From JAICNR01 sp035687725 (GTDB lineage: Bacteria > Gemmatimonadota > Gemmatimonadetes > JACCXV01 > JAHWKZ01): a stretch of DNA of 5,253 nt. A program made the translations under genes and the position numbers. The DNA lies in contig DASRVB010000141.1 of assembly GCA_035687725.1 (NCBI GenBank), forward strand, positions 1-5,253. Direction: 5' to 3'. The notes beneath the pieces were generated by a model. It ran no database searches. It was given only the letters and a program-made list of their open reading frames with translations, and was not told the origin of the DNA. This document shows positions 1 to 5,253 of this stretch, in pieces. The stretch's first letter is position 1. The number at the start of each line of letters is the position of its first letter.

Positions 1-564
1 GGCGGCGCCCTCCCACCGCTCCGCGAGGTCCAGCGTCGCCCGCACGCCTTCCGCGCCCCATTCGAGCAGCTCGGCCGGGGCCTCGCGATCCATCAGCACG
101 TTGCCCATGCCGACCCGGAGCCCGCTCGCGGCGGCCGCTTCGAACGCCCGCTGCGTGGCCTCCGCGTGCACGGTCGAGAAGACGGCGGCGGTGCCGGTTC
201 CGGCGGCCGCCAGCGCGTCGAAGAACCGCGCGGCTTCGCGAGCAGCATGCTCGCCGTCGGCGAACGCGGACTCGGCGGGGTAGACGTGTCGGGCGAGCCA
301 CGTGAGGAGCGGGTCGCCGTAGCGCGCCCGGACCGGCAGTTGGGGGAGGTGCACGTGCGCGTCGACGAGGGCGGGCAGGATGAGCGCGCGGCCGGCATCG
401 ATGGCGGCGCGCGGATCGAACTCCACCGGCCAGGCGCCCGCGCCGGCGATCGTCCCGTCTGCACCGATCGCGACGAACCCGTCTTCGAATGCCTCCGCGC
501 GGGTCGCGTCGACCGGACTCAGGACGCGCCCACGCAGGAGGACCCCGAGAGCCGCCCCGCTCAA
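1..564 (-). CDS. guaD: Guanine deaminase (guanine aminohydrolase), N-terminal 188 residues; cut by left window edge
   Basis: This cytoplasmic amidohydrolase-superfamily enzyme would hydrolyse guanine to xanthine and ammonia in purine salvage or catabolism. The frame is open from 564 to the left edge. Residues 1-60 form the small beta-sandwich part (RGRVLSP, then GFVAIGADGTIAGAG). The first metal-binding motif follows at residues 67-75 (LVDAHVHLPQ region), with His70 and His72 as HxH ligands. Guanine-deaminase-specific blocks come next: LLTWLARHVYPAE (86-98), FSTVHAEA (129-136) and MGNVLMDREAP (153-163). These match the family pattern of HIHxPQ, LLEWLxxYTFPxE and KVLMDRNAP as I recall it from E. 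coli and human enzymes, and separate it from other deaminases. The later His and Asp metal ligands lie outside the window. The start is TTG at 564-562, overlapping the TGA of the upstream protease gene as TTGA. A GGAG lies only 2 nt upstream, which is short, so the start is the least certain part. The family is about 430-450 aa, so over half is missing. Confidence 0.9.
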   Translation of the reverse strand, partial: MSGAALGVLLRGRVLSPVDATRAEAFEDGFVAIGADGTIAGAGAWPVEFDPRAAIDAGRALILPALVDAHVHLPQLPVRARYGDPLLTWLARHVYPAESAFADGEHAAREAARFFDALAAAGTGTAAVFSTVHAEATQRAFEAAAASGLRVGMGNVLMDREAPAELLEWGAEGVRATLDLAERWEGAA

Positions 565-1700
565 GGCTCCAGCACGGCGCCCTTCTCCGCCTCGGCGCGC
601 CGCAGGACCGCGACGAGCGCGCGCGGGTCGACGGTGCCGAGGAGCGCGCCGTCGCGAACGACGAGGAGGAGCCGGTCGGGGAGCTGGCTCAGCCGCTCGA
701 CCAGCTCGGCAGCCGGCGCGGAGGGCGATATGAGCTGGCGCTCGTCGGGCGCAGTGGCGACGTCGGCGGCGGCCGCGTCGGGACTCTCACGCGCCGCATC
801 CTCGAGCGCGCTCCGGCTGACGACGCCCACCAGTCGCCCGTCCCGCTCGATCACCGCGAGCTCGCCGGCCGACGGAACGGCGCTCGCTTGCGCGAGGCCG
901 ACGCGCACGCTCTGGTCGCCGCGGATCGCGGGCACGCGGTCCGTCATCACCTCGCGTACGGTCACGCCCTCCACCGCATCCTTGAGCCGCGCCAGGCGGA
1001 TGCTGCGCGTGGCCGCGCTCCACAGGAACCACCCGATCAGGACCTCCCACAGCCAGCTCCAGTTGCCGGTCGTGAGCACGAGCAGCGCACCGACCGTCAT
1101 GAACAGCGCCGCGATCACCTGCCCCGTGCGCGCGGCCCCGACCGTCGCGCGCTCGACATCGCGGGTCCGCCACCAGAGAATCGCGCGCAGGATCCGCCCG
1201 CCGTCGAGGGGAAAGCCGGGGATCAGGTTGAAGACGGCGAGGGCGACGTTGATGACGCCCAGCCACCAGAGGCCGGCCCGGAGCGCCGGCGGGATCACGG
1301 CCTCGGCGGCCTCGCCCACGACAAGGATCCCGGCGCCGAGGGCGAACGACAGCGCGGGGCCGGCGGCGGCGATCAGGAACTCCGACGCCGCGTCGCGCGG
1401 CTCGTCCTGGAGCTTCGCGGCCCCCCCGAAGATGAAGAGCGTGATCTCGTCGACATTGGTGCCACGCGCGCGCGCCACCAGCGAGTGCGAGAACTCGTGC
1501 GCGAGCACGCTGCCGAAGAGCGCCAGCGCGAGCCCGGTCCCGAGCGCCCACAGGACGATCGGCTCCGCGCCCGGCAGCTGCTGCGGCAGATAGCCGGTGG
1601 CCAGCGACCACGCGACCAGCAGGAAGATCAGGAACCAGCTCGGATCGAGAGTCACCCGAATCCCCGCCAGCTGGAACACCGGGATGGGAGCGCGCGCCAT
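561..1700 (-). CDS. Site-2-type intramembrane zinc metalloprotease (peptidase family M50) with C-terminal CBS domain pair
   Basis: This 379-aa polytopic membrane protein should cleave transmembrane substrates within the bilayer, as S2P enzymes do for anti-sigma factors and signal-peptide remnants. Hydrophobic segments lie near residues 22-38, 48-67, 107-130, 142-160, 194-212 and 216-230. The zinc motif HEFSH is at 68-72 with catalytic Glu69. The third-ligand motif NLIPGFPLDGG is at 158-168 with Asp166. Both active-site motifs are intact, so an active enzyme is expected. A cytosolic CBS pair follows: CBS1 around 247-303 (VREVMTDRVPA, later GRLVGVVSR) and a more diverged CBS2 around 307-371. 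This is the CBS-bearing M50 class (Rip3-like), without a PDZ domain. The start is ATG at 1700-1698. An in-frame TAA four codons upstream excludes a longer protein, and no good Shine-Dalgarno is seen. It is divergent from uvrA and overlaps guaD by 4 nt. The substrate cannot be read from the window: no anti-sigma factor gene is adjacent. Confidence 0.95.
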   Translation of the reverse strand: MARAPIPVFQLAGIRVTLDPSWFLIFLLVAWSLATGYLPQQLPGAEPIVLWALGTGLALALFGSVLAHEFSHSLVARARGTNVDEITLFIFGGAAKLQDEPRDAASEFLIAAAGPALSFALGAGILVVGEAAEAVIPPALRAGLWWLGVINVALAVFNLIPGFPLDGGRILRAILWWRTRDVERATVGAARTGQVIAALFMTVGALLVLTTGNWSWLWEVLIGWFLWSAATRSIRLARLKDAVEGVTVREVMTDRVPAIRGDQSVRVGLAQASAVPSAGELAVIERDGRLVGVVSRSALEDAARESPDAAAADVATAPDERQLISPSAPAAELVERLSQLPDRLLLVVRDGALLGTVDPRALVAVLRRAEAEKGAVLEP

Positions 1701-1706
1701 GGACCA

Positions 1707-1712
1707 AGGTTA
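1707..1712 (-). promoter_or_regulatory. Putative -10 hexamer (TAACCT) for the protease-guaD unit
   Basis: Read on the minus strand, TAACCT fits TANNNT and ends 6 nt before the ATG at 1700. A start site 6-7 nt downstream would place the 5' end of the mRNA at or next to the ATG, giving a leaderless transcript. No convincing -35 element (TTGACA-like) lies 16-18 nt upstream. A chance match is possible, so this is an inference supported mainly by position and by the lack of a Shine-Dalgarno. Confidence 0.4.
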
Positions 1713-1733
1713 GGTGGCGCCTTCCAGCGCGGC

Positions 1734-1739
1734 TACATT
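1734..1739 (+). promoter_or_regulatory. Putative -10 hexamer (TACATT) for uvrA
   Basis: TACATT fits TANNNT and is followed by 7 nt and then the GTG at 1747. Transcription would start about at the GTG, so the uvrA mRNA would be leaderless. This supports 1747 over the upstream in-frame GTG at 1714 as the true start. No clear -35 hexamer and no LexA-type palindrome were seen in the 46-bp gap. Confidence 0.4.
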
Positions 1740-1746
1740 CGGTGCC

Positions 1747-4596
1747 GTGAGCGAACGCCGTCAGAGCTCGATCGCCGTGCGCGGAGCCCGGCAGAACAAC
1801 CTGCAGGGCGTCGACGTCGACTTCCCTCGCCCGCGGCTTTCCGTGATCACCGGCGTCAGCGGGTCGGGCAAGTCATCGCTGGCGCTCGACACCATCTACG
1901 CCGAGGGCCAGCGGAGATACGTCGCCTCGCTCTCGACGTACGCGCAGCAGTTCCTCGAGCGCTTGCCGCGACCCGATGTGGACTCGATCGAGGGGCTGCC
2001 GCCCGCGATCGCGATCGAGCAGGCCAATCCCACGATGAACCGCCGATCGACGGTCGGGACGGCCACCGAGGTCTACGACTTCCTGCGTCTCCTCTACTCG
2101 CGCGCGGGCACGGTCGTATGTCCGGATTGCCGCACGCCCGTGCGCCCGCTGACGCCGAGCGCGGTCGCGGGGTCGCTCGCCGGCGAGTCCGCCAGGGGTT
2201 GGTACGTCACGTTCGCATTGCCCATCTCCACCGCGCTGACCCATGACGTCCTGGTCGAGAACCTGCGCGCGCTGGGGTTCGTGCGCCTTCTCGCGAACGG
2301 AACCGAGCTCCACCTCGACGAGATCGAGGGGATCGACCTGGTACGGATGGCGCCGCTGTTCGTGGTCGTCGATCGCCTCGTCGCAGGATCGGCGACCTCG
2401 CGGCTCGCCGAGTCGATCGAGCGCGCGTACGCGGAAGGGGAAGGCGAGGCGGTCGTCTTCGAGCGCGGGGCCACGCGACCGGAGGAGGGCCGCCGCTTCA
2501 GCCGGCACTTCCGATGCGACGGCTGCGGGCGGACATTTCCGCGCCCCCGCCCGACGCTCTTCTCCTTCAACAACCCGTACGGCGCCTGCCCCGAGTGCGG
2601 CGGGTTCGGGAACCTGCTGGAGTTCGACCCCGAGCTGGTCGTGCCCGACCCCTCGCGTTCGCTGAAGGAGGGCGCGATCGACCCGTGGACGAAGCCGCGC
2701 TACGCGGGCCGGCGCGAGCGCCTCCGCGCGCGCGTGCGGGCCGCCGGTATCGCCTGGACCGCCCCCTGGTCGGATCTCCCGGAGGACGCGCGCCACGCGC
2801 TCCTCCACGGCGGGCGCCACGGCGGCCAGCGGTTCGAGGGCGCGATCCCGTTCCTCGAGGACCTCACGCGCAAGAAGTACAAGGCCTACGTCCGGTTCTT
2901 CCTGCGCCGCTACCAGTCGTACCGGGAGTGCCCGGGCTGCGTGGGGTCGAGGCTCCGCCCGGAGGCGTCCTGGGTCGAGGTCGGCGGCCGGGCGATCACC
3001 GAGCTCGTCGCCTGGCCGCTGCCCCGGCTCGCGGCGTGGCTGCACGAGCTCGGTTCCGGCGACGCTCCCGCCGAGATCCTGGGCCCGATCCTGCAGGAGC
3101 TCGAGCGTCGGGTCGGGCTCCTCCTCGACGTGGGCCTCGACTACATGACGCTGGACCGCCTCACCCGGTCGCTGTCGGGCGGGGAGGCGCAGCGGATCGG
3201 GATCGCCAACGCGCTCGGGAGCCCGCTGACCGACGGGGTCTACGTGCTCGACGAGCCCACGGTCGGCCTCCACGCCCGCGACACGGGCCGCGTCGTGGCT
3301 CTGCTCCGCGACCTGACCGCGCGCGGGAACACCGTTCTGGTCGTCGAGCACGACCTCGACGTCGTGCGCGCCGCGGATCACGTGGTGGAGCTGGGCCCCG
3401 GCTCGGGTGCGAAGGGGGGGATGCTCGTCTTCGCCGGCACACCCGATGCCCTGGCGGCGGCGCAGACGCGCACCGGCGCGTGGCTCCGCGGCGAGACGAC
3501 CCTGCCCGAGCGCAAACGGCACCGGCCGGCTGGCCCCTGGCTCGCCGTCCGCGGCGCGCGCGAGCACAACCTCGACGACATCGACGTCGAGATTCCACTG
3601 CGCGCGATGACCGCGGTGACCGGCGTGTCGGGATCCGGGAAGTCGACGCTCGTGCACGACGTCCTGTACCGGGGTCTCGCCGCGCGCCTGGGGGAGGCGG
3701 CGACGCGTGGACATCTCGGCGAGGCGGTGGGCGAGCACGACGAGATCACGGGCGTGGAGTGGCTGACCAAGGTCGCCCTCGTCGATCAGTCCCCGATCGG
3801 CAAGAGCCCACGCTCGAATCCCGTGACCTACGTCCAGGCCTTCGACCCGATCCGGCGGCTCTTCGCCGCCACGCCGGCCGCCCGCAGGCGGGGCTTCGGG
3901 CCCGGCCATTTCTCCTTCAACACGAAGGAGGGCCAGTGCGCGGAATGCCGAGGCGACGGCCATCAGCGGATCGAGATGCACTTCCTGCCCGACGTGTTCG
4001 TCCGGTGCGAGTCGTGTCATGGGACGCGGTTCCGTCCCGAGGTGCTGGAGGTCCGGTGGCGCGGCCAGTCCGTCGCCGACGTACTCGCGCTGACGGTCGA
4101 GGAGGCGGTGGGGATCCTGGAGGGCGAACCCGCCGCCGCGCGGGCGCTCCGCGTGCTGCGTTCGGTCGGCCTCGGCTATCTTGCGCTCGGACAGCCGGCG
4201 ACCACGCTCTCGGGCGGGGAGTCGCAGCGGCTCAAGATCGCGCGCGAGCTGTCGCGCACGTCCGCCGGACGGCGCAAGGCGCCGGCGCGCGGAACCCTGT
4301 ACCTGCTCGACGAGCCGACCACGGGCCTGCACGGCGACGACATGCGCGCGCTCGTCCGGGTGCTCGACGAGCTGGTCGCGCGCGGCAACACGGTCGTGAT
4401 CGTCGAGCATCATCTGGACATGATCGCGCGGGCCGACTGGGTCGTGGACCTGGGTCCCGAAGGGGGCGCGGGAGGCGGCCGGGTGGTCGCGACCGGCTCG
4501 CCGGAGGCGGTGATGGAGAACCCGGAATCGCATACCGGGCGGGCGCTCGCCGCTTGCCGCGCGGCGCGGGAGGAGCGCCTGGTTCCGTGTCCGTGA
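1747..4596 (+). CDS. uvrA: UvrA, excinuclease ABC subunit A (nucleotide excision repair damage sensor)
   Basis: This 949-aa cytoplasmic ATPase would act as a dimer, scan DNA for bulky lesions and load UvrB. Two ABC modules are complete. Module 1 has Walker A GVSGSGKSS (36-44), signature LSGGE (476-480), Walker B YVLDEP (499-504) and EHD (534-536). Module 2 has Walker A GVSGSGKST (626-634), LSGGE (821-825), LYLLDEP (851-857) and EHH (887-889). The UvrB-binding region lies around 130-245 (FVVVDRLV at 205-212), so this is not a UvrA2-type paralogue lacking it. Zinc cysteines are C257/C260 with C281/C284, C395/C398 before SRLRPEA, and C731/C734 with C754/C757 flanking RIEMHFLPDV (741-750). Length is close to the usual 940. 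GTG at 1747 gives a normal short N-terminus before IAVRGARQNNL. A GTG at 1714 would add 11 residues and leave only 13 bp to the divergent gene. The downstream gene overlaps the stop by 4 nt. The insertion segment (361-400) differs from the commonest UvrA form. Confidence 0.96.
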   Translation: MSERRQSSIAVRGARQNNLQGVDVDFPRPRLSVITGVSGSGKSSLALDTIYAEGQRRYVASLSTYAQQFLERLPRPDVDSIEGLPPAIAIEQANPTMNRRSTVGTATEVYDFLRLLYSRAGTVVCPDCRTPVRPLTPSAVAGSLAGESARGWYVTFALPISTALTHDVLVENLRALGFVRLLANGTELHLDEIEGIDLVRMAPLFVVVDRLVAGSATSRLAESIERAYAEGEGEAVVFERGATRPEEGRRFSRHFRCDGCGRTFPRPRPTLFSFNNPYGACPECGGFGNLLEFDPELVVPDPSRSLKEGAIDPWTKPRYAGRRERLRARVRAAGIAWTAPWSDLPEDARHALLHGGRHGGQRFEGAIPFLEDLTRKKYKAYVRFFLRRYQSYRECPGCVGSRLRPEASWVEVGGRAITELVAWPLPRLAAWLHELGSGDAPAEILGPILQELERRVGLLLDVGLDYMTLDRLTRSLSGGEAQRIGIANALGSPLTDGVYVLDEPTVGLHARDTGRVVALLRDLTARGNTVLVVEHDLDVVRAADHVVELGPGSGAKGGMLVFAGTPDALAAAQTRTGAWLRGETTLPERKRHRPAGPWLAVRGAREHNLDDIDVEIPLRAMTAVTGVSGSGKSTLVHDVLYRGLAARLGEAATRGHLGEAVGEHDEITGVEWLTKVALVDQSPIGKSPRSNPVTYVQAFDPIRRLFAATPAARRRGFGPGHFSFNTKEGQCAECRGDGHQRIEMHFLPDVFVRCESCHGTRFRPEVLEVRWRGQSVADVLALTVEEAVGILEGEPAAARALRVLRSVGLGYLALGQPATTLSGGESQRLKIARELSRTSAGRRKAPARGTLYLLDEPTTGLHGDDMRALVRVLDELVARGNTVVIVEHHLDMIARADWVVDLGPEGGAGGGRVVATGSPEAVMENPESHTGRALAACRAAREERLVPCP

Positions 4597-5253
4597 GGGC
4601 GGCGATTCGCGTCGCCGCCGTGCGCGTGGCGGTTACGTGCTTGGCGGTCGCGTGCGTGGCGTGCTCCGACGGAGGCGGCCCGGTGGGCTCGCCGGGCGGG
4701 CGCGACGGCCTCGATCTCGTCTACGCCACCCCGCGACTGCGCGTCGTGCCGACGGATGGACCGCGCCGGGTGCGGATCGGGCTCATCGTCCGGCGGGAGG
4801 GCGTCGACGGCGGCTCGGAGCCGTTCCCCGACGCCCGGCTCGTGATCGCGCGCGAGGAGGGGAAGGGCGTCCCCGCGGCGGAGGCCGTCATCACCGGGCC
4901 CGAGGGCCTTGCTTCGGTCGACGTCGAGATGCCCCCGACCCCCGATCTCACCCGCATCGTGTTCCGGATGGAGGAAGACGCGGGCTCGTACCTGCCGTTC
5001 GACATCGTCTCGGCCCCGGTGGTCGAGACCGACCTCGCGCCGGGGCAGATCGTCGACCGCCTCGACGTCCCCAAGAGCGGCGCGATCCTGCGCTTCCGGC
5101 TCGACGCCGACGCCGATGTCATCCTGATCCCGTACGAGACCGATCCCGACCGCTCCGGCGCCGCGTACCGGATCCTGTTCCAGGGGACGACCCCGGGACC
5201 CGCGGCCGCGGCGTTCGGCGCGGACCCGCCGCGGCTACCCCAGGCCCTGGCTC
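4593..5253 (+). CDS. Probable lipoprotein of unknown function with Ig-like beta-rich region; cut by right window edge
   Basis: An open frame of 220 codons runs to the window edge without a stop. I do not recognise the family. The N-terminus has Arg2 and Arg6, then a short hydrophobic stretch (VAVTCLAVACVAC, 12-24) and a Gly-rich linker (SDGGGPVGSPGG), which is the layout of a lipoprotein signal with a tether. The lipidated cysteine could be C21 (LAVAC) or C24 (CVAC, with Cys at -3, less usual). Residues about 47-142 alternate hydrophobic and polar residues and contain TGPEGLASVDVEMP, resembling the D-x-x-G-x-A-x-V step of bacterial Ig-like (invasin-type) repeats. From about 148 a second beta-rich segment begins (LAPGQIVDRLDVPKSGAILRF..., then ILIPYETDPDRS). 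It is probably exported and envelope-anchored. The GTG at 4593 overlaps the uvrA TGA (GTGA), implying coupled translation. GTG at 4620 is an alternative that gives a compact signal starting MRVAVTCLAVAC. No clear Shine-Dalgarno decides between them. Confidence 0.78.
   Translation, partial: MRAAIRVAAVRVAVTCLAVACVACSDGGGPVGSPGGRDGLDLVYATPRLRVVPTDGPRRVRIGLIVRREGVDGGSEPFPDARLVIAREEGKGVPAAEAVITGPEGLASVDVEMPPTPDLTRIVFRMEEDAGSYLPFDIVSAPVVETDLAPGQIVDRLDVPKSGAILRFRLDADADVILIPYETDPDRSGAAYRILFQGTTPGPAAAAFGADPPRLPQALA

Noticed and set aside
93..464. 123-codon minus-strand frame
   Set aside because: It is the wrong frame over the guanine deaminase gene. The neighbouring frame gives the HVHLPQ, WLARHVYPAE and NVLMDREAP motifs.
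166..1593. 475-codon plus-strand frame opposite guaD and the protease
   Set aside because: It is antisense to two genes with clear family motifs. Its composition is Arg/Ser/Thr/Ala-rich with no domain pattern.
1714..1746. Upstream GTG at 1714 as the uvrA start
   Set aside because: It has an AAGG 4 nt upstream, but it would add 11 residues not typical of UvrA N-termini, leave 13 bp to the divergent start and fall within the minus-strand -10. GTG at 1747 fits the family and the TACATT spacing better.
1701..1746. LexA (SOS) operator in front of uvrA
   Set aside because: Neither a CTGT-N8-ACAG nor a GAAC-N4-GTTC palindrome is present in the gap or over the start.
2119..2130. CPDC (C125/C128) in UvrA as an additional zinc site
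   Set aside because: A CPxC after the RAGT segment is common in UvrA proteins and has no second cysteine pair nearby here, so it is not evidence of a new site.
489..2246. 585-codon plus-strand frame crossing the divergent promoter into uvrA
   Set aside because: It spans the start sites of two real genes on opposite strands and overlaps uvrA out of frame. It is an artefact of scarce stop codons at high GC.
1873..4533. 886-codon open frame on the minus strand, antisense to uvrA
   Set aside because: It lies entirely opposite a gene with all UvrA motifs intact. Its protein is Arg/Ala/Pro/Gly-rich and low in recognisable domains, as expected from the codon bias of a GC-rich gene read on the other strand.
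4619..4666. Possible short repeats (GCGTG-rich) after the uvrA stop
   Set aside because: The repeated GTG/GCG/TGC words encode the Val-Ala-Cys hydrophobic core of a signal peptide. They are irregular in spacing and not a true tandem repeat.
1..5253. Defence system, CRISPR array, toxin-antitoxin pair or mobile element
   Set aside because: All four genes are accounted for by other families. No spaced repeats, transposase, integrase, inverted terminal repeats or tRNA were seen.

Overview
The window is a compact, very GC-rich (about 70%) bacterial chromosomal segment with four genes arranged as two divergent pairs. The 46 bp between the two divergent starts (1701-1746) is the only intergenic sequence. 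Third-position G/C bias is strong, so long spurious frames are open on both strands. A probable lipoprotein suggests a bacterium with a lipidated surface proteome. The dense coding and possible leaderless divergent promoters would fit an uncultivated high-GC lineage such as Gemmatimonadota, Eisenbacteria or Actinobacteria-like groups. The sequence alone does not settle the taxonomy.

Left half, minus strand: a site-2-type intramembrane metalloprotease with two C-terminal CBS domains (561-1700) is followed, with a 4-nt TTGA stop/start overlap, by the N-terminal 188 codons of a guanine deaminase (1-564, running off the left edge). This two-gene unit joins a membrane protease carrying putative nucleotide-sensing domains to a purine-salvage enzyme.

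Right half, plus strand: a full-length UvrA, the DNA-damage recognition ATPase of nucleotide excision repair (1747-4596), is followed, with a 4-nt GTGA overlap, by the start of a probable lipoprotein of unknown function with an Ig-like beta-rich region (4593 to the right edge).

Both outward-facing genes have a TANNNT -10-like hexamer 6-7 nt before their start codons and no clear Shine-Dalgarno sequence. The simplest reading is back-to-back promoters giving leaderless transcripts. No RNA gene, mobile element, CRISPR array or terminator is visible. Apart from the unusual gene pairings and the divergent promoter, the content is housekeeping. I do not see a clearly new system.
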